A stretch of DNA of 64,000 nt from GCA-2718815 sp963578105 (GCA_963578105.1 CAUZBP010000010.1:19861-83860); one strand, 5' to 3'; counted from the first letter of the stretch, positions 34,902 to 44,920 are shown. Notes: generated by a model from the letters alone, not told the origin. Numbers and translations are program-made.

Positions 34902-37115
34902 ATGGAAACACTCCTGCCCAAACAGTCCATTGTGTTGCTGGGATTGGGTCACACCAACTCGCATGTGTTGCGGATGTGGCGCATGAAACCTCTGGCAGAC
35001 ACACAACTGGTCTGTGTCTCAAATTTTCCGGTGGCCACTTACTCGGGAATGTTGCCGGGAGTTCTAGCGGGACAGTATTCGACGGACCGGATGAGCATCG
35101 ACCTGGTACGACTGTGTGCTGCATCGGGTGCGCGGCTGATCCAGGGCAATGTTACCGGACTCGACATTGCACAGCAGCAATTACTCTTTGACGACCGCCC
35201 CAGCCTGCCTTTCGATATCCTGTCCGTCGGGATCGGGTCGGTGCCAAGTAAAAGCGGTGTTGAGCTATTGGATGACACGGTATTGGCAATCAAGCCCATG
35301 CAAACTTTCCTGGAACGACTCATCAGCAGAATTCAAAGCTGGCGTGAGAAGGCAAGTTCCAAACTTTTCAAAGTCGTCGTCGTGGGTGCAGGAGCAGGTG
35401 GCGTCGAAATCACACTCTGCCTGCCGGCTCGGCTCCAATCCCTACTGGAGGATGTTCCATTCAGACTGACCCTGGTCCATTCGTCATCGCAAATTTTGTC
35501 GGGGTCGCTGCCTGGTACGGCCAGCCGAATCACCACCATCCTGGAAAACCGGGGGGTGGAGCTGCGCAGCAACACCCGCGTAAAAGACGTTACCAATTCA
35601 CAGGTTACACTCGATTCCAACGAAGTTCTGGACGCTGACCTGGTCTTGTGGGCCACCGAAGCCTCGGGGCCTGCCATTCTTGAGAGGCTCGGCCTGCCTC
35701 TCGACGAGCGGGGGTTCTTACGGACGCAGGCGAATCTGCTTTCCACCAGCGGCAGTCCTGTTTTTGCAGTGGGTGATGCAGGGACGATCGAGGGAAACAC
35801 ATCACCCAAGGCAGGTGTCTATGCGGTTCGCCAGGGTCCGTTCCTGTGGGACAACCTGCAACGCTACCTGTCGGGTAAGCCGCTCCGCGATTATGTACCA
35901 CAAGAGCACTTTCTAAAACTTCTGAATACAGGAGATGGCCGTTCGGTCGGCGAATACATGGGTTTGTCATTTGAAGGGGCCTGGTGCTGGTGGCTGAAGA
36001 ATTACATCGATGAACGGTTCATGGACATGTATCAGGATTACAGTCCCATGCCGATGACGACAGGACCTCGCGACGAATCTCCCGCCATGATGCGATGTGC
36101 CGGCTGCGGAGGTAAAGTCAGTGGTTCGGTGTTATCGCGAGTCCTCCAAAGGCTTGACATTCCTGCGCACAAAAATGTGTTATTGGGATTAGATCAGCCG
36201 GACGATGCCGCAATCATCCAAACCAATCAGGGAAATCCCGTTACAGTGACCGTAGACTTTTTTGCGGCACCGCTCGACGATCCGTACCTTGTAGGCCGGA
36301 TTGCTGCACTGAACTCCGCCAGTGACGTGTTTGCCGTAGGAGCCAAGCCAATCGCCGCCCTGGCTTCCGCAAATCTACCCGTAGGCAATCCGCGCGCCCA
36401 GGAACAAGTGCTTTACGAGTTGCTGCAAGGATCTCTTGAAGAGTTCCGGCAAATGGGAGCCACCTTGGTAGGCGGACACACCATTGAAGGGCCTCGGCTG
36501 ACCATTGGGTTCACGGTGCTGGCCGACCAGGGCAGCGCGGCAGCCCGTACCAAAGGCCGACTCCGGCAGGGCGATCGACTGGTGCTTACCAAACCCGTTG
36601 GGACAGGAGTGCTCCTGGCAGCTCACATGCGGGCCGCCTGCCGTGCGGAATGGATGCAGGTCTTGCTGCAGTCAATGCTGCACAGCAACGAGGCGGCTGC
36701 CCAACTGCTGGACAGGTACGACATTGCTGCCGTTACGGATGTCACCGGTTTCGGCTTGGCGGGGCACTTGTTGGAAATGTTAAGAGCCACCGATGTCTCA
36801 GCGGTCATCGAACTTGAAAACATTCCCCTCCTGCCCGGCGCCAGGGAACTTTTTCAACAAGGTAAGGAAAGTACCCTGGCTCCCGCTAACCGGGCCACTG
36901 AAACGAACATTAGAATTCCTGAAAAAAAACGTGCCCTACCTGAATACAGCGCTTTATTCGATCCGCAGACGTCCGGTGGTTTACTCCTGGGGATCCCGGA
37001 AAAATACGTGGACGAAGTGCTTCAGGATTTGGGCCAACAGTCCGATCTCGAGACAGCCGTCGTGGGGCACGTGGTTGACAATCAATCCGATCTGGCAGGT
37101 ATCCAGATCGTCTAG
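34902..37115 (+). CDS. selD: NDH-2-like flavoprotein fused to selenide, water dikinase (SelD)
   Basis: The 737-residue protein has two parts. Residues 1-390 form a pyridine nucleotide-disulfide/NDH-2-like oxidoreductase: IVLLGLGHTNSH near the start, a second Rossmann motif VVVGAGAGGVEI, and the FAD-binding VFAVGDAG. Residues from 396 on are SelD, which makes selenophosphate from selenide and ATP: RCAGCGGKVS carries Cys402 and Lys405, equivalent to catalytic Cys17 and Lys20 of E. coli, followed by DDAAII, TDVTGFGLAGHL and FDPQTSGGLLLG. The catalytic residue is Cys, not selenocysteine. Such fusions are known in cyanobacteria and other bacteria; the flavoprotein part may supply reduced selenium. 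No selA, selB or tRNA-Sec gene is in the window. Confidence 0.92.
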   Translation: METLLPKQSIVLLGLGHTNSHVLRMWRMKPLADTQLVCVSNFPVATYSGMLPGVLAGQYSTDRMSIDLVRLCAASGARLIQGNVTGLDIAQQQLLFDDRPSLPFDILSVGIGSVPSKSGVELLDDTVLAIKPMQTFLERLISRIQSWREKASSKLFKVVVVGAGAGGVEITLCLPARLQSLLEDVPFRLTLVHSSSQILSGSLPGTASRITTILENRGVELRSNTRVKDVTNSQVTLDSNEVLDADLVLWATEASGPAILERLGLPLDERGFLRTQANLLSTSGSPVFAVGDAGTIEGNTSPKAGVYAVRQGPFLWDNLQRYLSGKPLRDYVPQEHFLKLLNTGDGRSVGEYMGLSFEGAWCWWLKNYIDERFMDMYQDYSPMPMTTGPRDESPAMMRCAGCGGKVSGSVLSRVLQRLDIPAHKNVLLGLDQPDDAAIIQTNQGNPVTVTVDFFAAPLDDPYLVGRIAALNSASDVFAVGAKPIAALASANLPVGNPRAQEQVLYELLQGSLEEFRQMGATLVGGHTIEGPRLTIGFTVLADQGSAAARTKGRLRQGDRLVLTKPVGTGVLLAAHMRAACRAEWMQVLLQSMLHSNEAAAQLLDRYDIAAVTDVTGFGLAGHLLEMLRATDVSAVIELENIPLLPGARELFQQGKESTLAPANRATETNIRIPEKKRALPEYSALFDPQTSGGLLLGIPEKYVDEVLQDLGQQSDLETAVVGHVVDNQSDLAGIQIV

Positions 37116-37127
37116 AAAATCCTGTCG

Positions 37128-37171
37128 GGTTGTAGATCTTCTCGCCAGCGGTTGTAGATCTTCTCGCCAGC
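37128..37171. repeat. Exact 22-base tandem duplication
   Basis: The 22-base unit at 37128-37149, beginning GGTTGTAGATCTTC, is repeated exactly at 37150-37171. It lies in the 138-base gap between the convergent selD and mutS genes. There is no hairpin or coding potential; it appears to be a recent slippage or duplication event and could vary between strains. Confidence 0.9.
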
Positions 37172-37253
37172 GACAGTACAAGCGGAGTTTAGCGACCGTG
37201 CCCCGACCGGGCGGGTGGAGTGAGTGAACCCGTATTTTTCCAGCGTTGCCGTT

Positions 37254-39875
37254 TCACCGTGGCTTGGGCAGTGACTCGGTTGACAACTGCGTTTGCCACC
37301 GCTGCAACCGCTCGAGGGCTTCGAGCGGAGTCAAATCGTTGATCTTCTGTTCACGGATTTCGTCAAGAATCGGATGTTCTGCAACGCCAAAGAGTGTCAG
37401 TTGCAAACCTCCTGAAGACCGGGATTTGTCCGGCCTGGCAATTTTAGGTCGACCTCGCTCGTCGAGGTGTTCGGCTTCCAATTGTGCCAGAATGTCCTTG
37501 GCCCGCTGGTTCACTTCGTCGGGCACACCGGCCAAACGTGCCACGTGAATTCCATAACTCTTGTCTGCCGCACCCGGAACAATTTTGTGTAAGAATATAA
37601 CGTTGTCTTCCCACTCCTTGACAGAAACATTCAAGTTGGAAACCGATTCCAGACTGCGGTCCAAATCCGTCAGTTCATGGTAATGGGTGGCGAAAAGTGT
37701 GCGGCATCCGATACGGTCGTGAATGTACTCGATAATTGACCAGGCCAGTGACATCCCGTCGAATGTACTGGTGCCACGGCCGATCTCATCGAGTATGACC
37801 AGACTGCGTTGACTAGCCATGTTGAGAATACGTGCTGTTTCGGTCATTTCCACCATGAAGGTACTCTGTCCCCGTGACAGTTCGTCACTCGCTCCGACTC
37901 TGGCAAAAATTGCGTCGGCAATTCCTACCCTTGCCTTCCGGGCCGGCACGAAACTTCCCATCTGCGCCATCAACGTGAGTAGGGCCACCTGTCGGATGTA
38001 AGTACTCTTTCCAGCCATGTTGGGACCGGTGATAATCTGTATCGTTTCTCCTGTATCCATGACAATGTCATTGGGAACGAAGGTGCCTTGTGGCTCTAAA
38101 ATGTCGAGAACAGGATGCCGGCCGTCTACAATTTCTAAAACTGTTTCTTCAAGCAGGACCGGGCGACAGTAATTCCGGGACCGAGCCAGTTCAGCCAAGC
38201 CCGCCAACACATCCAACATTGCCAACACGACGGCCGTGGCCTGCAGCCTCCGGGTTGCAAGGCCAACGCTCTTACGTAATTCCAGGAACAGCTCGTATTC
38301 AAGATCCGTTGCCTTTTCGTCCGCCTGGAGTACCTTTTCCTCGTATTCCTTCAACTCCGGCGTGATGTAGCGTTCTGCATTTTTAAGAGTTTGTTTGCGA
38401 ATGAAGTGCTGAGGAATCTTGTCGCGATGGGCGTTGGTGACTTCGATGTAATACCCGAACACCTTGTTGTAGCCCACTTTCAAGCTGGGTATTCCCGCCT
38501 GATTCACCTGCTCGGCCTGATAATTTGCGATCCACTGCTTGCCTCCTGCTGCCAGTTCGCGCAGCGAGTCTAGCTCGCCATTGAATCCTGCACGGATGAA
38601 ACCACCTTCCCTCGCCGCGAGAGGGCAATCATCCACCAGGGCTGCCTCCAGTTTGACTTGGATATCCGGGCAGAGATCCAATTCCCCTTCCAACTGCTTC
38701 AGGAGCTGACTATTCCGCGCAGAAAGCTGGTCCTTGATGCCGGGCAGCCGCTGTAGAGTACGGCCCACAAAGCTCAGATCGCGGGGACTGGCTCGACCCG
38801 TACTGACGCGGGCAACCAAGCGCTCCAGGTCGTAAACCTGTTTCAATTCGCGACCGATCTCGTGGGCCCACGATGCCTCACTCACCAGTTCTTCGATAGC
38901 GTCAAGCCTTTGATTGATTGCATTGAACTCGGTCAACGGGCTGTTGAGCCATTCGCCAAGCAACCGCGACCCCATCGGCGTAACGGTCCGGTCAAGTACC
39001 GCCAGCAACGATCCCTCGCGGTCACCGTCGCGGAGAGTACGCGTCAGCTCCAGACTCCGCCGGGTCGCTTGATCGATCTCAAGCTGCTGACCGGCACGAT
39101 ACGGCAACAACCGGTCAATGTGGCACAGCGACGACTTCTGTGTCTCATGAAGGTATTCCAGAACCGCTCCGGCAGCACAAATTGCCAACGTGTCCTGTTC
39201 TTCAAATCCAAACCCTTCTAACGTGAGCGTGCCGAACTGTTTCGACAATATTTCGATGGACGTGTCATAGCTGAAGGACCACTCGGGGCGTCGGGTCAAC
39301 ATCACTCGGTCGCTCAAGGCGAAATGTTCGCTGCTTTCGCCCTCGGCCAGCAGGCACTCCGATGGCCCGATTCGGGCCAGTTCATCCGCTACCCGGTGGG
39401 CCGATAGACTCGCGGCCAGGAATCGACCTGTCGACAATTCCAACCAAGCCAACCCGAATGTCGTCTTTCCGTCACCAGCCACGCAGGCCGTTAAAAAATT
39501 GCTTTCCCGTGGGTCCAGAAGTGCTTCGTCAGTGACGGTTCCCGGTGACACAACGCGCGTCACCTCGCGGCGCACCAACCCCTTGGCTTGACGTGGATCT
39601 TCAACTTGTTCGCAGACAGCAACGCGACAACCTTTTTTGATCAGCTTACCCAGATAACCGTCCAACTGATGATGTGGAAAACCTGCCATGGGTATCGGAT
39701 TCTCACCCTTATCACGGCTGGTCAGTGTCAGACCAAGAATCCGGGCTGCCGTCTTGGCATCTTCGAAAAACAGTTCATAAAAGTCCCCCATGCGGAAGAA
39801 AAGCAGCGCATCACCACAGGCGGACCTCGCGTCATGGTATTGCTGCATCATCGGGGACATACCGTTTTTGACCAT
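37254..39875 (-). CDS. mutS: DNA mismatch repair protein MutS
   Basis: The ATG at 39875 gives 873 residues, close to E. coli MutS (853); a GTG at 39953 would add 26 residues with no family match. Domains run in order: mismatch-recognition domain with the FxE-type motif in FRMGDFYELF, connector, core and lever helices, clamp, and the ATPase with Walker A GPNMAGKSTY (near residue 617) and Walker B VILDEIGRGTSTFDG, followed by FATHYHELTDL. MutS detects mismatches and starts repair with MutL, which is not in the window. The gene lies 268 bases downstream of fliG on the same strand. Confidence 0.97.
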   Translation of the reverse strand: MVKNGMSPMMQQYHDARSACGDALLFFRMGDFYELFFEDAKTAARILGLTLTSRDKGENPIPMAGFPHHQLDGYLGKLIKKGCRVAVCEQVEDPRQAKGLVRREVTRVVSPGTVTDEALLDPRESNFLTACVAGDGKTTFGLAWLELSTGRFLAASLSAHRVADELARIGPSECLLAEGESSEHFALSDRVMLTRRPEWSFSYDTSIEILSKQFGTLTLEGFGFEEQDTLAICAAGAVLEYLHETQKSSLCHIDRLLPYRAGQQLEIDQATRRSLELTRTLRDGDREGSLLAVLDRTVTPMGSRLLGEWLNSPLTEFNAINQRLDAIEELVSEASWAHEIGRELKQVYDLERLVARVSTGRASPRDLSFVGRTLQRLPGIKDQLSARNSQLLKQLEGELDLCPDIQVKLEAALVDDCPLAAREGGFIRAGFNGELDSLRELAAGGKQWIANYQAEQVNQAGIPSLKVGYNKVFGYYIEVTNAHRDKIPQHFIRKQTLKNAERYITPELKEYEEKVLQADEKATDLEYELFLELRKSVGLATRRLQATAVVLAMLDVLAGLAELARSRNYCRPVLLEETVLEIVDGRHPVLDILEPQGTFVPNDIVMDTGETIQIITGPNMAGKSTYIRQVALLTLMAQMGSFVPARKARVGIADAIFARVGASDELSRGQSTFMVEMTETARILNMASQRSLVILDEIGRGTSTFDGMSLAWSIIEYIHDRIGCRTLFATHYHELTDLDRSLESVSNLNVSVKEWEDNVIFLHKIVPGAADKSYGIHVARLAGVPDEVNQRAKDILAQLEAEHLDERGRPKIARPDKSRSSGGLQLTLFGVAEHPILDEIREQKINDLTPLEALERLQRWQTQLSTESLPKPR

Positions 39876-40143
39876 AGTCCGCCATGCTAGCAAGGCGCGG
39901 CAACTGATGGGAGGGGAGGAAACTGGCGGTGGCAGGTGAGTGTCAAACGGCACTCATCCAAAGGCACGCAGGAACTTCGGAGAGGGTGCCTTCGTCACAG
40001 GGTCGGGTCAAGGTCCCCGCTGCTCTTCCGGCTCTGTTCCGTCCCTGTGACCTGGGGTGGCGTTGAAGGTTTTAATTTCCGAGTTCCGCCACCAAATTCG
40101 CCTAATCCATCATGATCTTCAATCCAGAAAGAGAACCACGATG

Positions 40144-41145
40144 CTATGCGACATACTCTTCTGGTCCGACAGAAGGCTGTAGCCTCAACAATCCGGCGTC
40201 TTCCAGTCCCCGAATGATATCTACAATTTGCCGTTGCTCAGACTCCACTTCCGAACGTCGAACGGGGCCCAGAAAAGCTAATTCTTCTACCAACTTTCCT
40301 GAGGCCTGTTTGGACAAGTTGCTGAAAATCTTTTCTTTGAGTTCGTCACTGGAACCTTTCAAGGCAATGGCCCACTGAGAAACATCGGAATGTTTCAACA
40401 CCAGTTGAATGTCCCCCTCCGCCAAATGGACAATATCTTCGAAGGCAAACATCAGGCGGCGAATTTCCTCGACCAGTTCCGGCGACTCTTCCTCCAGATG
40501 ATCAAGGGCGTGGTCTGTAGCCCGGTTAGTGAGGTTGAGAATCTTCGCCACACGGAAAACGCCTCCCGTCGCCTCGCAGGATCCGTCCAGAATGCATGCC
40601 ATGCGACTTTTTAAACCACGTTCCACTTCTGCAACGATTTCGTAACTTACCGGATTCATTGTAGCAATCCGGCAAATAATGGTAATTTGCATCTCAAGCG
40701 GTAGTCCAGCCAAGACGTCCGCTCCATAGGAAGGAGTCAAACACGAGAGGATCAGAGCAATGGTTTGGGGATGCTCATCCGTCAGGAACCTCAACAGGTC
40801 CTGTGTTTTGATCTGCTGGAGGAATCCAAAGGGTACCGCTCCAACTGATTGTCGCAGGTTATCGATCGTTGCGTTAGCGTCAGTAGTCAGGCCCTCTGCC
40901 ACCATCCGTTGTGCCAGGTCGATTCCTCCCCGACCCGTCCCCGCGCCTGGAGAACTCGATTTTGCAAACTCATAGATCGTACTTTTCTGTTCTTCGTTCG
41001 AGATATGTTGGACGTTGGCAATTTCAAGAGAAACCGCTTCCAACTGCCCGGACCCCAATTGACTCACCACCTGGCCCGCCTCTTCATGCGGCAGGCTCAT
41101 CAGCAAGACAGCGGCTTTGCGTCGACTCGAGTTATTGCTTGTCAT
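40144..41145 (-). CDS. fliG: Flagellar motor switch protein FliG
   Basis: The 333-residue protein matches FliG across its length: an N-terminal MS-ring-binding domain (RRKAAVLLMSLPHEEAGQVV), the middle EHPQTIALILSCL block that contacts FliM, and the C-terminal torque domain with KGSSDELKEKIFSNLSKQAS and LGPVRRSEVESEQRQIVDII, which holds charged residues facing the stator. It sits in the cytoplasmic rotor ring. No other flagellar gene is adjacent, so fliG is separated from its usual operon here. This implies a flagellated stage, as in many planctomycetes. Confidence 0.95.
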   Translation of the reverse strand: MTSNNSSRRKAAVLLMSLPHEEAGQVVSQLGSGQLEAVSLEIANVQHISNEEQKSTIYEFAKSSSPGAGTGRGGIDLAQRMVAEGLTTDANATIDNLRQSVGAVPFGFLQQIKTQDLLRFLTDEHPQTIALILSCLTPSYGADVLAGLPLEMQITIICRIATMNPVSYEIVAEVERGLKSRMACILDGSCEATGGVFRVAKILNLTNRATDHALDHLEEESPELVEEIRRLMFAFEDIVHLAEGDIQLVLKHSDVSQWAIALKGSSDELKEKIFSNLSKQASGKLVEELAFLGPVRRSEVESEQRQIVDIIRGLEDAGLLRLQPSVGPEEYVA

Positions 41146-41608
41146 GTTAACAGTCCAAAAAGATGCTAGCGTGAGCGTCGCCGACCTGGTCCGTGTCGGC
41201 TCGGCGCTTATCGACCTGAAGAGTGCACAACTTCAACAAAAATGGAACGCCGTAACGATTAACTCTTTGTTGATCTTCACTTCAAACGCCTATCACCAGA
41301 AGAAATTTTGAGTTCGGAAATCAGACCTGTCCCGCCTCCGGAATCGTCAGAGAGTTGTGAAACATTAAGGTGCTTCGATGTCCATTTATTGACACGGCTG
41401 ACTGGACGCCTTCATTCACTGAAGTAAAATGTAAGTAGACTTTTTGTAGCGATTGAAACAGACACTACACTGGTGAACTCCTCGGTAAATATTTTTGATG
41501 GTTTCCCCTATGCCTGGCTTGGTGAGGGAAGCACCTCGACGTACGCTGCACGTTGTTCCCGCAACAGTTGCACAAATTTCCAAGGACTGACTTCTGGCGA
41601 CCTCTGCC
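41146..41608. other. Divergent intergenic region between fliG and HD-domain gene
   Basis: These 463 bases must contain promoters for both neighbours. A perfect TTGACA occurs at 41389-41394 on the plus strand, but no -10-like hexamer lies 16-18 bases downstream. No coding frame is convincing. Confidence 0.45.
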
Positions 41609-42337
41609 ATGAAACCCTCAAAACTTCGGCGGCAAATCACCTTGATTGCTGCCCGTTTAATCTACGAGCGGCAGGAATCCAAATTCTTTCGCGCCCGAAA
41701 CCAGGCCGCACGCATCGTGTCGAAGACACGAGTGCAGGCATTCGACTTACCGACCAATGAAGAGATCCGAGCTGAGGTCCGCTCGCTGGTCGAGAAATCG
41801 ACCTTGGAAAACCCCGCAGACGCGGCATCTGACTCTTGGAATCAGGTTTTGGCAGACAAGTCACCCGTTACAGATCGCTTCCGGGTTTACCGGTCATTAC
41901 TTCTTCCGTTGGAAGATGTGAAACAATCGCCCAAAAATCACCCGGAAGGAGATGCCCTGTACCACAGCTTACAGGTTTATGATTTGGCACGCGAACATGT
42001 GGCCTACGACGAAGAATTTCTCCTGGCGGCCCTGTTGCACGACGTCGGCAAAGCCATTGACTCCCGGGACCGTGTGAACAGCGGTTTGCAAGCTCTAGGA
42101 GAAACAATTACTGAACGGACCGCTTGGTTCATCGGACATCACGCGGACGCACAGGCGCTGCGGAACGGAAGCCTGGGAGTTCGTGCTAAAAGACGTTTGC
42201 AGGAATCTGAAGATTACGACGAATTAATTCTTCTGGAACAACTCGACCGTGAAGGTCGCCGCTCAGGATTTTTCGTACCCGATGTCGACGAGGCGTTAGA
42301 GTACATTCAGTCACTGGAAGAATCATTCGAAAGTTGA
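41609..42337 (+). CDS. HD-domain phosphohydrolase-like protein
   Basis: The 242-residue protein has a basic N-terminal 45 residues and then an HD metal-dependent phosphohydrolase domain. Metal ligands are visible as His119 (ALYHSLQVYDLA), His144-Asp145 (LAALLHDVGKAID) and His177/178 (WFIGHHADA). The motif order is that of the HD superfamily that acts on nucleotides or phosphate esters. The substrate is unknown. It is read divergently from fliG and converges with an uncharacterised gene 41 bases on. Confidence 0.85.
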   Translation: MKPSKLRRQITLIAARLIYERQESKFFRARNQAARIVSKTRVQAFDLPTNEEIRAEVRSLVEKSTLENPADAASDSWNQVLADKSPVTDRFRVYRSLLLPLEDVKQSPKNHPEGDALYHSLQVYDLAREHVAYDEEFLLAALLHDVGKAIDSRDRVNSGLQALGETITERTAWFIGHHADAQALRNGSLGVRAKRRLQESEDYDELILLEQLDREGRRSGFFVPDVDEALEYIQSLEESFES

Positions 42338-42378
42338 TCGGTCACCATCAACTCAGCCGTTACGTGTCAATTCGTCAG

Positions 42379-43323
42379 TCACTGATCTTCAGACTTCCAG
42401 GAGAAAGATCCAGTCTTACTGCTGGATAAAATCACGTCCAGTTGCTTCTGTTCAAATGGAATGCCAAAAACTTCAATAAGGCCTCGTAGTGTGTCGGGAC
42501 GCACCGTATCGGTTTCCCCAAAAGCCGTTTGGGCGGCGTACGTAACCTCAAACTGGCGACGAACTTCTTCCATCTTCGACCACATCATCAATGGATTTTC
42601 GGCAGCCACACTGAACCCATGAGTACCCCAGACTACGACGGCAAAACCTTCCGGTTGCTTGACTCGCTTCGCTTCAGCACCCAAGTGCCGACCGAATGTC
42701 GGATTGCCAGGCACTGCCTCTTCCAAGTACCCGTACTGTTTCACGTAATCCACTTCCAGAAAACAGGCCAAGGAGTCGTTGAGTGACTTCACATCCACCT
42801 TCACCCCCCTACCCTGCATGGTCGCACTCAGTTCACACAAATGGCCGTGACCGCTGGCGGGTAGTTCCGTCTGATCCATCTGCTCAATGTGACAAAAAAT
42901 TTCACTGGTTGCCTGGGGTGCGCCCCACAATGGTTCATAGGTTCGTCCATCCTCACTGATTTCATAAACGCCAATCAAGCGTCGCGGATCATAATCCGCA
43001 ATCCCCAGTGGCTGCTTTGCAGAAGTACAAACCACGAACCGGCCTCGAAAGCTGTCTGGCGTCCGGTAATCATGCGCGAACCCCTTCTTCCCCGGCGAGT
43101 CTCGCTTCATCTGTTTGTATGCTTCTGGTGGACCAGGCAGTAACAAAGCCGCATTGCCCGAATTTCCCGGGTTGAATGTCGAGCCGAACATTTTAGCACA
43201 CGTGTGTTGAAAATCTGCCATTTCAGGCGCGAGCTGTTTACCCATGCCCTGGAATTCCCAATACAAGGACGAACGTTCATGTTCTGACAAGGCCAAGTAC
43301 TGCTGCAGCATCTCATTCATCAT
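42379..43323 (-). CDS. Uncharacterised protein, 314 residues
   Basis: I do not recognise this family. It is soluble, with no signal peptide or membrane segment. The first 60 residues look helical; the middle has RFVVCTSAKQPLGIADYDPR and SGHGHLCELSATM; and the segment FAVVVWGTHGFSVAAENPLM followed by MWSKMEEVRRQFEV has some resemblance to the NHG...WG helix of class II aldolases, which is too little for an assignment. The gene is divergent from the PHP-aldolase-dehydrogenase cluster, with 280 bases between, and could be regulated with it. Confidence 0.75.
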   Translation of the reverse strand: MMNEMLQQYLALSEHERSSLYWEFQGMGKQLAPEMADFQHTCAKMFGSTFNPGNSGNAALLLPGPPEAYKQMKRDSPGKKGFAHDYRTPDSFRGRFVVCTSAKQPLGIADYDPRRLIGVYEISEDGRTYEPLWGAPQATSEIFCHIEQMDQTELPASGHGHLCELSATMQGRGVKVDVKSLNDSLACFLEVDYVKQYGYLEEAVPGNPTFGRHLGAEAKRVKQPEGFAVVVWGTHGFSVAAENPLMMWSKMEEVRRQFEVTYAAQTAFGETDTVRPDTLRGLIEVFGIPFEQKQLDVILSSSKTGSFSWKSEDQ

Positions 43324-43603
43324 CAGTAAACTTCTTAGTTCTTTTCAAGTATTTGTTGCCCGCTGTCACGCAACCATTGCGAACTTATCACATTCACCTG
43401 AACATCTCAGGCGAACTGCGTCAAGCTGACGATGGAGCCCTTTCTCCAATTCCGCGGACAGCCTCCAATCAGCGACTCTTTACAATCCACTCCTGTGTGG
43501 CGAACCGGCCGGTTCACCTAAAGATTCATCGTCACCCAGGTGAGGACGCGTGGAAAATTCCGCACCGCTTCTTCCTGGCGAACGAAAGAAGTACAATCAA
43601 TCC

Positions 43604-44920
43604 ATGACTCGCTCAGATCCGGACCCGTTTCATTTTCTACGAACAATTGGTGTACCTGATTACCTCCGCGCTATGAATGAATCAGAACCTGTGGTGTGCG
43701 ACCAGGCGTCGAATGTCCAGCCACGGTTTAATGCACACATTCATTTACCCCCAAATTTCTCGGCATTTGAAACCGTCCAGCAAGCAGTCGATCTGGCAGA
43801 CTCGCAAGGAGTCAGCGTCCTCGGCGTTAGTAATTACTACGACTACTCGGTTTACGAGGACTTTGCTCGCCGCGTCCACACCTGCGGTATCTTCCCGTTG
43901 TTCGGACTAGAAATTATTTGCCTCGACGATCAACTTCGTGACGCGGGGATCAAGGTAAATGACCCCGGCAACCCGGGAAAATTCTACGTCTGTGGTAAAG
44001 GGATCACTCGCTTTGGCCAAACGCCCACGAACCAAATGAGTGACGAAGCATCGAGGTTGCTCGACAAAATCCGTTGTAACGACTCGACACGGATGTCAAA
44101 AATGGTTGAGCGTTTGGACCAAACATTCAGCACGCACAGTCTGGACATGGGAATTGACGAAGACCACATCATCGAAATGATCGTGCAGCGGCATCAATCA
44201 CCCCGTGAAACTGTTTATCTGCAGGAACGCCATGTTTGTCAGGCATTTCAGGAACGCCTGTTTCAGTTGGTCCCTGCCGAAAACCGGATCGCAACGTTAA
44301 ACGGCGTCTTAGCCGCTCAGACGAAATCCAGCGATCCGGATGATGCTGTGGCAATTCAAAATGACATTCGTTCACACCTGTTAAAAACTGGAAAACCGGC
44401 GTTTGTTGAGGAAACCTTTGTCAACTTTGATGAAGCAATGCGATTGATTCTGGAACTCGGTGGCATTCCCTGCTATCCGACACTGGCCGATGGAACGTCG
44501 CCCATTTGTCCGTTTGAAGTATCTGCAGACCAACTCATTGTGGAACTGAAACGTCGCAACATCCACGCAGCCGAACTCATCCCCATTCGTAATTCGATCA
44601 ACGTGGCCAGCCATTACATCCGCGCCTACCGCGACGCTGGAATGTTCGTAACGTCCGGAACAGAACACAACACGCTCGATTGCATTGGAATGGAACCGGT
44701 TTGTCAGGACGGCCCTTTCCCCAGCGACGTTCAGGACATCCTCTGGGAAGGAACCTGTGTCGTGGCTGCCCATCAATTCCTGGTACTGCATGGCCAATGT
44801 GGATTTGTCGATAATCAGGGCAATCCCAACCCCGAATACTCCACCGACGAGCAGCGGATCAACGAATTCGCTAAACTGGGTGCGGCTGTGATTGCCGAGT
44901 ACACCGATCATTGTTCCTAG
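43604..44920 (+). CDS. PHP-domain family protein
   Basis: Taking ATG 43604, the protein is 438 residues; a GTG at 43550 with a GTGAGGA just upstream is an alternative adding 18. RFNAHIHLPPNF carries the HxH pair (His45, His47) of the PHP metal site, followed by GVSVLGVSNYYDYSVYEDF; other candidate ligands are the Glu in LFGLEIICLD and His in TSGTEHNTLD near the end. PHP enzymes are trinuclear metal phosphoesterases. A large insertion between these motifs (about residues 110-290) is unusual. The gene heads a co-directional set with an aldolase/dehydrogenase, so it may act on a phosphorylated sugar in that pathway. Confidence 0.7.
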   Translation: MTRSDPDPFHFLRTIGVPDYLRAMNESEPVVCDQASNVQPRFNAHIHLPPNFSAFETVQQAVDLADSQGVSVLGVSNYYDYSVYEDFARRVHTCGIFPLFGLEIICLDDQLRDAGIKVNDPGNPGKFYVCGKGITRFGQTPTNQMSDEASRLLDKIRCNDSTRMSKMVERLDQTFSTHSLDMGIDEDHIIEMIVQRHQSPRETVYLQERHVCQAFQERLFQLVPAENRIATLNGVLAAQTKSSDPDDAVAIQNDIRSHLLKTGKPAFVEETFVNFDEAMRLILELGGIPCYPTLADGTSPICPFEVSADQLIVELKRRNIHAAELIPIRNSINVASHYIRAYRDAGMFVTSGTEHNTLDCIGMEPVCQDGPFPSDVQDILWEGTCVVAAHQFLVLHGQCGFVDNQGNPNPEYSTDEQRINEFAKLGAAVIAEYTDHCS

